DNA of 7,344 nucleotides from Hyphomicrobiales bacterium (GTDB lineage: Bacteria; Pseudomonadota; Alphaproteobacteria; Rhizobiales; Beijerinckiaceae): the NCBI GenBank assembly GCA_028865375.1, contig JAGWKJ010000116.1, positions 1 through 7,344 of the forward strand, given 5' to 3'. The notes beneath the pieces were generated by a model that worked only from the letters and a program-made list of their open reading frames with translations, did not search any database and was not told where the DNA came from. Below, in pieces: positions 1 to 5,620 of this stretch. A program made the position numbers and the translations under genes. Each line of letters begins with the position of its first letter. Within the stretch, counting starts at the first letter, position 1.

Positions 1-1262
1 AGGTCGTCGAGCCCGGCGCCGGGCAACAGGCGCGAGACCGGCACGCCGCCCAGCGCGCCGCGCGCCGCCATGCGTTCGACCGCGCGCGCCGCGTCGCCCT
101 TCAGGCGCACGGTGAATTCGTTGAAGAAGGCGCGGTTGAGCACCTCGACGCCGGGCACGCGGGCGAGCGCGTCGGCGAGCCGCACGGCGCCGGAATGGTT
201 CAGCCGCGCCAGCCGGCGCAGGCCCGCCTCGCCCAGCAGCGTGAGATGGATCGTGAAGGCGAGCGCGCACAGGCCGGCGTTGGTGCAGATGTTCGAAGTC
301 GCCTTGTCGCGGCGGATATGCTGCTCCCTCGTCGAGAGCGTGAGGACGAAGCCGCGCTTGCCGTCGGCGTCGACGGTCTCGCCGCACAAGCGACCGGGCA
401 TCTGGCGCAGGTATTTCTCGCGTGCGGCGAACAGCCCGACATAGGGTCCGCCGAAACCGAGCGGATTGCCGATCGATTGGCCCTCGCCCGCCACCACGTC
501 CGCGCCCATCGCGCCGGGCGGCTTCAGCAGGCCGAGCGAGACGGCCTCGGTGAAGACGACGACGAGCAGCGCGCCCGCCGCCCGGCAGGCGGCGCCGAGG
601 TCCGCGAGGTCGCGGGGGTTGCCGAAGAAGTCGGGCGTCTGCGCCACCACGCAGGCGACGTCGGGGCCGAGCGCGGCGGCGAGGTCTTCGCGCGCGAAGA
701 CGTCGGGGGCGAGCGCCCGCGTGGCGCGGCCGGACATGCGCGCCTGCGTTTCGACGGTCGCGCGATAGTGCGGGTGAAGGGCGCCCGACAGGACCGCGAC
801 CTTGCGGCCGGTGATGCGGGCCGCCATCGCGACCGCCTCGGCCGCCGCCGTCGAGCCGTCGTACATCGAGGCGTTGGCGACCTCCATGTCGGTCAGCAAC
901 GCGACTTGGGTCTGGAATTCGAACAGCGTCTGCAACGTTCCTTGCGAGATCTCTGGCTGATAGGGCGTGTAGCTGGTCAGGAATTCCGAACGCTGGATCA
1001 GGTGATCGACGGTGGCGGGCACGTGATGGCGATACGCGCCGGCGCCGCAGAACGAAGGCGCGGCCGAAGCCGTGATGTTGCGCGCGGCCATCGCGGCGAG
1101 CGCGCGCTCGACCGCGGCCTCGGACTTGGCCGTCGGCAGGTCGAGGGGCGCGCGCAGCAGGAGGTCGGCCGGCACGTCGGCGAACAGGTCGTCCACCGAG
1201 GCTGCGCCGATGGCGGCCAGCATCGCCGCGCGGTCGGCTTCGGTATGGGGCAGGTAGCGCAT
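1..1262 (-). CDS. gcvPA: Glycine dehydrogenase (decarboxylating) subunit 1, GcvPA; 3' end outside window
   Basis: This is subunit 1 of the split P-protein. With GcvPB it decarboxylates glycine using PLP and passes the aminomethyl group to the lipoyl arm of GcvH. I translated the minus strand from the ATG at 1262. The N-terminus MRYLPHTEADRAAMLAAIG is typical of GcvPA. The family hallmarks SYTPYQPEISQGTLQ (about residues 97-111) and NASMYDGSTA (130-139) follow. The frame stays open to the left edge, where it reads GALGGVPVSRLLPG, a segment close to the GcvPA C-terminus. About 420 codons are present against a usual 445-450, so roughly 30 residues are missing because of the window edge, not a mutation. 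In split P-proteins the PLP-binding lysine is in GcvPB, so its absence here is expected. The gene starts 8 bp after the gcvH stop and is presumably cotranscribed. Confidence 0.96.
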   Translation of the reverse strand, partial: MRYLPHTEADRAAMLAAIGAASVDDLFADVPADLLLRAPLDLPTAKSEAAVERALAAMAARNITASAAPSFCGAGAYRHHVPATVDHLIQRSEFLTSYTPYQPEISQGTLQTLFEFQTQVALLTDMEVANASMYDGSTAAAEAVAMAARITGRKVAVLSGALHPHYRATVETQARMSGRATRALAPDVFAREDLAAALGPDVACVVAQTPDFFGNPRDLADLGAACRAAGALLVVVFTEAVSLGLLKPPGAMGADVVAGEGQSIGNPLGFGGPYVGLFAAREKYLRQMPGRLCGETVDADGKRGFVLTLSTREQHIRRDKATSNICTNAGLCALAFTIHLTLLGEAGLRRLARLNHSGAVRLADALARVPGVEVLNRAFFNEFTVRLKGDAARAVERMAARGALGGVPVSRLLPGAGLDD

Positions 1263-1270
1263 CGCCGGCC

Positions 1271-1642
1271 TCAGAGCGTCTTGAGGAACGCCGCATAGGC
1301 GGCTTCGTCCATCAGCGCGTCGAATTGCGCGCGGTCGGAGAGTTTCATCTTGAGGATCCAGCCGGCGCCGGCGGGGTCGTCGTTGATCTTGGCCGGCTCG
1401 GCGGCGAGCGCCTCGTTGACCGCGACCACCACGCCGGAGACGGGCGAGAACACTTCGCTCGCCGCCTTCACGCTTTCGACGACGGCGGCTTCCGTCCCGG
1501 CCTCGATCGCCTTGCCGGCCGCGGGCAGTTCGACGAACACGATGTCGCCGAGCGATTTCTGCGCGTAGTCGGTGATGCCCACGACGGCGAGGTCGCCTTC
1601 GATGCGGACCCATTCGTGGTCGCGGCTGTAGCGGACGGTCAT
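1271..1642 (-). CDS. gcvH: Glycine cleavage system H protein (lipoyl carrier)
   Basis: GcvH is the small lipoylated shuttle of the glycine cleavage complex. Its lipoyl arm carries the aminomethyl group from P-protein to T-protein and is then reoxidised by L-protein. The 123-residue product is full length for the family (about 125-130). It begins TVRYSRDHEWVRIEGD, a canonical H-protein start, and continues with VGITDYAQKSLGDIVFVELP. The lipoyl-attachment lysine is K59 in the segment VVESVKAASEVFSPVSG. The C-terminal GWILKMKLSD segment is also typical. The ATG overlaps the gcvT stop by 4 bp (ATGA on the minus strand), which suggests translational coupling. A G-rich run just upstream, inside the end of gcvT, can serve as the ribosome-binding site. 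Confidence 0.98.
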   Translation of the reverse strand: MTVRYSRDHEWVRIEGDLAVVGITDYAQKSLGDIVFVELPAAGKAIEAGTEAAVVESVKAASEVFSPVSGVVVAVNEALAAEPAKINDDPAGAGWILKMKLSDRAQFDALMDEAAYAAFLKTL

Positions 1643-2799
1643 TTGCCCCCCCTGAAATAGCGATGCGGAACGAACGGAAGCGCGACCACGCGCGCGGGCA
1701 GCGGCTTGCCGCGGACGATCGCGGCCAGCGCCTCGCCGGGCGCGGCATGGGCCGCCTCGACATAGGCGAGCGCGATCGCGCCATCGACGCTGGGTCCGAA
1801 GCCGCCCGACGTGACGCGGCCGACGGTCTTGCCGTCGGCGGCGGCGACTTCGGCGCCGTCGCGCGCGGGCTGGCGGCCGTCGAGCTTCAGCCCGACGAGC
1901 CTGCGCGCAGGGCTCTCTGCGAGCCGGCGCGTCACGACCTCCGCGCCGGGATAGCCGCCCTCCGCCCGCCGGCGCTTGCCGATCGACCAGGCGAGGCCCG
2001 CCTCCACCGGCGTCGTCGTCGCGTCGATGTCATGGCCGTGCAATGGCAGGCCGGCTTCGAGGCGCAGGGAATCCCGGGCGCCCAGGCCCGCCGGCTTCGC
2101 TTCGGGCGCCGCGAGCAACGCGCGCGCCAGCGCGTCCGCGCGTCCGGCCGCCACCGAGAGTTCGTAACCGTCCTCGCCCGTGTAGCCCGACCGCGTCGCG
2201 TTGACCCGGGCGCCCGCCAGGGTCAGCGCGCGCGCGGACATGAAGGGCATGTCGGCCGCCGCGGGATCGAGTCTCGCCAGCACGTCCGCCGCCTTCGGCC
2301 CCTGCAGCGCGAGCAGCGCGCGGCCGGGCGTTTCGAGCAGCGACACGCCGGCCGGAAGTCGGGCGCGCAACAGCGCGAAGTCGGCCACCTTGTTGGCGGC
2401 GTTGACGACCAGCGCCAGCAGTCCGTCTTCGTCGGGCTCGGGAGACCGCGCGACCATGAAATCGTCGAGGATGCCGCCGTCCTCGGCGAGGAATTGCGAA
2501 TAGCGCTGCCGGCCCGGCGCGAGACCGAGCGCGTCGACGGGGCAAAGCGCCTCCAGCGCGCGGGCGGTCGCCTCGTGCGACGGGCCGAGCAGGAAGGCCT
2601 GGCCCATGTGCGAAACGTCGAACAGCCCGGCGGACTGGCGCGTCCAAAGATGCTCGGCGACGATGCCGGCGGGATATTGGATCGGCATGTCATGGCCGGC
2701 GAAGGCGCCCATGCGCGCGCCGAGCGCGCGATGCAGCGCGTGCAGCGGGGTGCGCGCGAGCGCGTCGCCGGGCTGCGGAATGGTGGGTTCGTCGGTCAC
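1639..2799 (-). CDS. gcvT: Glycine cleavage system T protein (aminomethyltransferase)
   Basis: GcvT releases ammonia from the aminomethyl-lipoyl arm of GcvH and transfers the one-carbon unit to tetrahydrofolate, giving 5,10-methylene-THF. The 386-residue product has RTPLHALHRALGARMGAFAG near the N-terminus, then MPIQY (38-42), FDVSHMG (60-66), the GGILDD acidic pair at D112/D113 where the family's catalytic aspartate lies, VVNAANK (131-137) and SGYTGEDGYEL (204-214). The start is GTG. The first in-frame ATG (M30) falls inside the conserved N-terminal segment and would truncate it. GGAG at 2805-2808 sits 5 nt before the GTG. It is the first gene of the operon and is directly preceded by a glycine riboswitch, so glycine probably controls its expression and that of the genes after it. 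Confidence 0.98.
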   Translation of the reverse strand: MTDEPTIPQPGDALARTPLHALHRALGARMGAFAGHDMPIQYPAGIVAEHLWTRQSAGLFDVSHMGQAFLLGPSHEATARALEALCPVDALGLAPGRQRYSQFLAEDGGILDDFMVARSPEPDEDGLLALVVNAANKVADFALLRARLPAGVSLLETPGRALLALQGPKAADVLARLDPAAADMPFMSARALTLAGARVNATRSGYTGEDGYELSVAAGRADALARALLAAPEAKPAGLGARDSLRLEAGLPLHGHDIDATTTPVEAGLAWSIGKRRRAEGGYPGAEVVTRRLAESPARRLVGLKLDGRQPARDGAEVAAADGKTVGRVTSGGFGPSVDGAIALAYVEAAHAAPGEALAAIVRGKPLPARVVALPFVPHRYFRGGK

Positions 2800-2832
2800 G
2801 GCCGCTCCAAGGACGAGTGCGCGCGAGCGGCC
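2800..2832 (-). promoter_or_regulatory. Predicted hairpin sequestering the gcvT ribosome-binding site
   Basis: On the minus strand GGCCGCTC (2832-2825) is perfectly complementary to GAGCGGCC (2807-2800), giving an 8-bp GC-rich helix with a 17-nt loop. The 3' arm contains the GAG of the Shine-Dalgarno GGAG (2808-2805), and the GTG start follows the helix with no gap. It lies directly 3' of aptamer 2 of the glycine riboswitch, where an expression platform is expected. The complementarity is seen in the sequence; the regulatory role is inferred. There is no U-tract, so control of translation initiation is more likely than intrinsic termination. Confidence 0.65.
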
Positions 2833-2849
2833 CCGGTCGGGTCCGTCGC

Positions 2850-3036
2850 GCCCCCTCTGTCCTTGACCTGAGAGATTTCCCGGCGCCTCGCGGCCCCGGC
2901 TACCCCCGTCGGTGGGCCGCGTCTCGCGACACGGCCGCTTTCCAGAGCGTCATCCTTCCGCGGTCCATCGGCCTGAGCGTTTCCGGGGCGGTTGCGCCTT
3001 CGGCGGCGGCCTTGCGGCCGCACTCTTCCGCGAAAG
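2850..3036 (-). promoter_or_regulatory. Tandem glycine riboswitch upstream of gcvT
   Basis: Both aptamers of a tandem glycine riboswitch can be read on the minus strand. Aptamer 1 has a P2 hairpin with a GCAA tetraloop (3021-3006), the core GCCGAAGGCGCAACC (3004-2990), CGGAAACGCTCAGGC (2985-2971) and a closing CGCTCTGG whose CTCT pairs with AGAG at 3026-3023. Aptamer 2 has a 9-bp P2 hairpin with a GCGA tetraloop (2936-2915), the core CACCGACGGGGGTAGCC (2914-2898) and the closing block ATCTCTCAGGTCAAGGACAG (2876-2857), which is nearly diagnostic. These match the RF00504 consensus as I remember it. This RNA class binds glycine, with one aptamer per ligand, and commonly controls gcvT operons, which is exactly the gene downstream here. 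Confidence 0.95.
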
Positions 3037-3111
3037 TTCGGTACTGACGATTCGCAAGTCGCACGATGGGGCGGACGGAGTCAATGAAGCGCCGGGTGAC
3101 CGCTCGAACAT

Positions 3112-4017
3112 TCACGGCTTCGTCAGCTCGGCGCGACAGGCCGCGGGCATCCCCGCCAGAGTCAGCGGCGGGCGCGGCTTCGCCTTGGGGTTCGGCTTGG
3201 GATGCAGCACGGCGGGCGTGAACCACCAGTTCAGGCTTTTGTCGCAGCCGTCGCCGGGCGGCATCGCCTCCTGGGGCACGCAGGACTTGGCGCCCGGCGG
3301 GCAGACCAGGCGCACGTGGTAATGCGAGCGATGGCCCCAGTATGGGCGCACTTTGGTCATCCACGGCGCGCCCTTGGCGACCCGGCACAGCGCCTTCTTG
3401 ATCGCGGGGTTGACGAACATGCGATCGACCGCCGGATCGTCGGCCGAGATGCGGATGAAATCGACGACGTCCTGCGTGAACGTCTTGGGATCGACGTCGA
3501 GGCCGCTGGGCAGCGTCATCACGGTCGAATAGATCGTGTCGCGCTCGGCGTGGGTCATTACGTGGTCGGGCATCGGCCGGAACCAGACGTCGGCTTCGAG
3601 CCCGACCTGATGCGACACGTGGCTGCTGGGCAACGGACCGCCGCGCGGCTGGGACATGTCGCCGATGATGATTCCGCGCCAGACGCCGGCGGCCTGTGCC
3701 TTGGCCGATATTCGTCTCAAGTAAGAGAGTAGGAACGGGGTGCCCCATTCGCGGTTGGCGTCGGGTCGCACCGTCTGCCAGCTCGGGCCGGCGCCGGGCA
3801 TGTGGACCGCTCCGCTCATGCAGCCGTTCCAATAGCGCCCGATCGGCGCGGACACGCTGCCGGCGTCCGGCTTGGGCACCGCCGCGAACAAGAACTTCGC
3901 CGGCTTGGTCAGGCTAGGCGCGGCGGTCGAAGCCTGTGCCGCCGCGGCCGGACGGGACGCCGCCGAAGCGAGTGCCGCGGCCGTGAACGCACCGGCGACC
4001 AGCCTCGATGCCTTCAT
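3112..4017 (-). CDS. mepA: Penicillin-insensitive murein endopeptidase MepA (peptidase M74)
   Basis: This is a secreted zinc endopeptidase of the MepA/M74 family, which cuts peptide cross-links in peptidoglycan; E. coli MepA is reported to cut both D-Ala-mDAP and mDAP-mDAP links. The 301-residue product starts with a signal peptide: MKASR, a hydrophobic Ala-rich stretch, then a likely cleavage near residue 27 (AAAAQA). Metal-site residues match the E. coli spacing: H133, H136 and D143 in SSHVSHQVGLEAD, and H229, H232 and H234 in YWGHRSHYHVRL. Cysteines are at C66, C211, C239, C246, C258 and C294, including the CVPQ and GDGC segments seen in this family, so disulfides are possible. The ATG has an excellent AGGAGG (4028-4023) 5 nt upstream. 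It is divergent from an L,D-transpeptidase gene and ends about 75 bp before the glycine riboswitch. Confidence 0.95.
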   Translation of the reverse strand: MKASRLVAGAFTAAALASAASRPAAAAQASTAAPSLTKPAKFLFAAVPKPDAGSVSAPIGRYWNGCMSGAVHMPGAGPSWQTVRPDANREWGTPFLLSYLRRISAKAQAAGVWRGIIIGDMSQPRGGPLPSSHVSHQVGLEADVWFRPMPDHVMTHAERDTIYSTVMTLPSGLDVDPKTFTQDVVDFIRISADDPAVDRMFVNPAIKKALCRVAKGAPWMTKVRPYWGHRSHYHVRLVCPPGAKSCVPQEAMPPGDGCDKSLNWWFTPAVLHPKPNPKAKPRPPLTLAGMPAACRAELTKP

Positions 4018-4170
4018 TGGAACCTCCTCGAACGTCGCGATGGTCCGGCCGCATGGTTAACGCGCCGTTCACGATAAACCATGCCGACGGGCCCTGCGCG
4101 TCCGACGTTGCCGGCGCCGCGAGGTTCCGGTATTTTGCATGTCGCGGGTGCGTAACCTTGGAGTGTCGTC
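4018..4170. promoter_or_regulatory. Divergent control region between mepA and the L,D-transpeptidase gene
   Basis: This 153-bp region must hold both promoters. It carries a perfect 8-bp inverted repeat, GCATGGTT (4051-4058) and AACCATGC (4077-4084), with 18 bp between the arms. The left arm with its flank reads TTAACCAT on the minus strand (4060-4053). The right arm reads TAAACCAT on the plus strand (4075-4082), one mismatch from the same 8-mer. TTAACCAT is a half-site I associate with the alphaproteobacterial cell-cycle regulator CtrA. The repeat is directly visible; its assignment to CtrA is inference. Confidence 0.45.
4108..4136 (+). promoter_or_regulatory. Candidate sigma-70-type promoter of the L,D-transpeptidase gene
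   Basis: TTGCCG (4108-4113) and TATTTT (4131-4136) are separated by exactly 17 bp, each matching 4 of 6 bases of the TTGACA/TATAAT consensus. Transcription would begin near 4143, leaving a leader of about 28 nt with a GGAG at 4160-4163 before the ATG. The position is sensible but the match is modest. Confidence 0.4.
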
Positions 4171-4869
4171 ATGCGTTTGGCTTCTTGGGCGCTCGCGCCG
4201 GCGCTGTGCGCCTCGTTGGCCGGCCCGGCCGCGGCGACGGTGACCATCACCGTCGACCTCAGAGCGCAACGCCTCCACGCCGCCGACGGGCGCCTCTCCT
4301 ATACGTGGCCGATCTCCTCGGGCGGCGACGGCTATGCGACGCCCGACGGACGATTTCGTCCGCAGCGCCTGATCGCGGACGCCCATTCCAACCTCTACGC
4401 CAACGCGCCGATGCCGCACGCCATCTTCTTTCTCGGGCCCTATGCGATCCACGGCACCTACGAGACGCGCTTCCTCGGACATCCCGTTTCGCATGGCTGC
4501 GTGCGCTTGCCGCCGGCCGCGGCCTCGACCCTGTTCGCGTTGGTGAAGAAGGAGGGCGCCGCGATCACGATCGAGGGTGCAGCGCCCAAGGGTTGGCACG
4601 TCTACGGAAAAAAGCATCCGGTCGGGCCGATGGCCGTTGCGGCGCCGAAGGTGCGCGCGAAGCCCGCCGCCAAGCGCGTTGCAATGAGGGCCGTCGTTCG
4701 TCCCGTCGCACCGCGTGCGCACGTCGCCGTGGCCGCCGCCCCCATGGCCGTTCGACGGCCGGTTCCGGTGCGGGTCTATTACGGCGCCGCCGCGTCGTCC
4801 CATCCCGAATATCCAAGGCGGGCCTACAGGCCCGGGCTGATCGGTTGGGTGTTCGGCGATACGCCCTGA
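4171..4869 (+). CDS. Secreted L,D-transpeptidase (YkuD domain)
   Basis: YkuD-domain enzymes use a catalytic cysteine to form 3-3 cross-links between mDAP residues of peptidoglycan, or to attach proteins to it. The product has 232 residues. Residues 1-22 form a signal peptide (MRLASW, a hydrophobic stretch, then cleavage near GPAAA). The catalytic domain covers about 23-137 and begins with VTITVDLRAQRLHA, the usual first strand. The active-site motif is IHG (H94) followed by HPVSHGCVRLP, with nucleophile C110 and neighbouring H108 and R112. After residue 145 the protein becomes a basic, Ala/Pro/Arg/Lys/Val-rich tail with no recognisable domain. GGAG at 4160-4163 sits 7 nt before the ATG. The gene diverges from mepA, a cross-link hydrolase, suggesting linked roles in wall remodelling. 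I cannot tell which Ldt subfamily or exact substrate applies. Confidence 0.92.
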   Translation: MRLASWALAPALCASLAGPAAATVTITVDLRAQRLHAADGRLSYTWPISSGGDGYATPDGRFRPQRLIADAHSNLYANAPMPHAIFFLGPYAIHGTYETRFLGHPVSHGCVRLPPAAASTLFALVKKEGAAITIEGAAPKGWHVYGKKHPVGPMAVAAPKVRAKPAAKRVAMRAVVRPVAPRAHVAVAAAPMAVRRPVPVRVYYGAAASSHPEYPRRAYRPGLIGWVFGDTP

Positions 4870-5008
4870 TCGGTCGGGGGACGGTTCACCGATTGCAATC
4901 CCCATGGAAACCGCGCCCGCTGTGGCGAGTTTGCAACAGGCCGCCGGAATGCGTGCAGCGGTCTAATGCGATCAGAAAAATCTGTTCAATTTCATAATAT
5001 TACTGTGA

Positions 5009-5026
5009 GATCGCGGGCCCGCGGTC
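5009..5026. repeat. GC-only palindrome CGCGGGCCCGCG with flanking pairs
   Basis: The 12 bp at 5012-5023 are a perfect palindrome, and the flanking GAT and GTC extend it to 18 bp with one T-G position. It stands between AT-rich stretches (4975-5008 and 5071-5140). No T-run follows on either strand, so it is not a typical intrinsic terminator. Confidence 0.6.
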
Positions 5027-5070
5027 GGCTGTCGCAGCTTGACTCGTCGCGATCTCGATTCAACCAAGAC

Positions 5071-5140
5071 GCGAATAATTAACCACGTTTACGATAAGAT
5101 AAACTTAACATATTGTTTTTAAGCATTTATTTTTATTACC
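5071..5140. other. AT-rich block (about 24% GC), possible DNA-unwinding element
   Basis: By hand count 17 of 70 bases are G or C, and only 7 of 40 in 5101-5140, in a window whose genes are very GC-rich. The block contains TTAACCAC (5079-5086), an inverted repeat GTTTA (5087-5091) / TAAAC (5100-5104), a tandem GATAA pair (5093-5102) and long T-runs. Such a dip close to dnaA is what a duplex-unwinding element of an origin looks like, but the lack of clear DnaA boxes leaves this open. It could also be a strong promoter or UP-like region. Confidence 0.5.
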
Positions 5141-5330
5141 GCGCATTCAGTGCGCAAAATGGAACGCGCCATGCCGCACTCCCGCTGGTTTTCTTAACAA
5201 ATCGATAACAGGACGATTGCGGCCGACATCGGAAGGTGGCAGAAAAGCTCGTCACCACGGCGGGATGAAAGCATGGTCGCCTAGAAATAAGAAGATCGAC
5301 CGACGACACGTCACCGGGTGTATTCGTAAA

Positions 5331-5385
5331 GCGTAATGAGGCGTACCAAGTCGAATGTCGTCATTCGACGGCGTAATTTTGCGTC
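5331..5385. repeat. Phased GCGTA repeats around an 8-bp stem hairpin
   Basis: GCGTA occurs at 5331, 5341 and 5371, with GCGTC at 5381, all in an exact 10-bp register. Between them GTCGAATG (5350-5357) and CATTCGAC (5362-5369) form a perfect 8-bp inverted repeat with a 4-bp TCGT centre. One-turn spacing places the repeats on one face of the helix, which suits a protein-binding array. Function is not known. Confidence 0.55.
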
Positions 5386-5484
5386 CTGTTGACGGGTCCT
5401 AGTCAAGTATGTTGGCGTGTGAGGCCTTGAACGACGCATTTGTCTATGTACGGGGCGAGATGATGCGACGATTGTTTAATCTGT

Positions 5485-5494
5485 CATTCGAATG
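5485..5494. repeat. 10-bp palindrome CATTCGAATG
   Basis: This perfect palindrome reuses the arm sequence of the hairpin at 5350-5369: CATTCGA and TCGAATG each occur in both places. It may be a second binding site for the same factor, about 190 bp before the dnaA start. Confidence 0.5.
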
Positions 5495-5604
5495 GGACGA
5501 TCCAAAGCTGACGCGTTGGCGTCGTGGCGGTCAAGCGCGCTCCGTTTCGCGATCATAGTTCGCCTGATCGCGTGATCGAGCGAGAGTCGACGCGGTATTC
5601 AACG

Positions 5605-5620
5605 CCCATGATCGCATGGG
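5605..5620 (+). promoter_or_regulatory. Hairpin in the probable dnaA leader
   Basis: CCCATG (5605-5610), ATCG loop, CATGGG (5615-5620) form a perfect 6-bp stem. A second small stem follows: GTGGTT, a two-base loop, then AACC and CAC with one bulged G, ending near 5643. Both lie between 20 and 70 nt before the dnaA ribosome-binding site GAGGAG (5662-5667), so they are likely in the mRNA leader. No promoter could be fixed with confidence, so presence in the transcript is inferred. Confidence 0.4.

Noticed and set aside
195..1298. 367-codon plus-strand frame over gcvPA, and a 402-codon one at 1663-2871 over gcvT
   Set aside because: Both are antisense shadows of recognised glycine-cleavage genes, with Arg/Gly-rich composition and no family resemblance.
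3049..3084. Candidate gcv operon promoter with TTGACT at 3084-3079 on the minus strand
   Set aside because: The -35-like element is well placed between mepA and the riboswitch, but the hexamer 17 bp downstream (CGACTT) is a very poor -10, so I do not annotate a promoter.
2900..3832. 310-codon minus-strand frame overlapping mepA and the riboswitch
   Set aside because: It is out of frame with mepA, whose zinc-site motifs are clear, and it runs through the riboswitch aptamers.
4869..4893. Inverted repeat ATCGGT/ACCGAT after the L,D-transpeptidase stop as a terminator
   Set aside because: Only 6 bp with a 13-nt loop and no T-run; not convincing as an intrinsic terminator.
4008..4997. 329-codon plus-strand frame and a 278-codon minus-strand frame (4069-4905) over the L,D-transpeptidase
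   Set aside because: The YkuD motif with signal peptide and ribosome-binding site identifies the frame at 4171-4869 as the real gene; these are shadows.
5141..5155. Hairpin GCGCA-ttcag-TGCGC as a terminator
   Set aside because: On neither strand is it followed by a T-run; the adjacent T-rich DNA is on the wrong side.
5079..5208. Full CtrA sites (TTAA-N7-TTAA) in the AT-rich region
   Set aside because: TTAA at 5079, 5105 and 5194 are followed after 7 bp by TACG, TTTT and ATAA, none a full match; TTAA is expected by chance in AT-rich DNA.
5041..5588. GANTC (CcrM) sites at 5041, 5057 and 5584 as a cluster
   Set aside because: Three in 805 bp is the random expectation for this motif.
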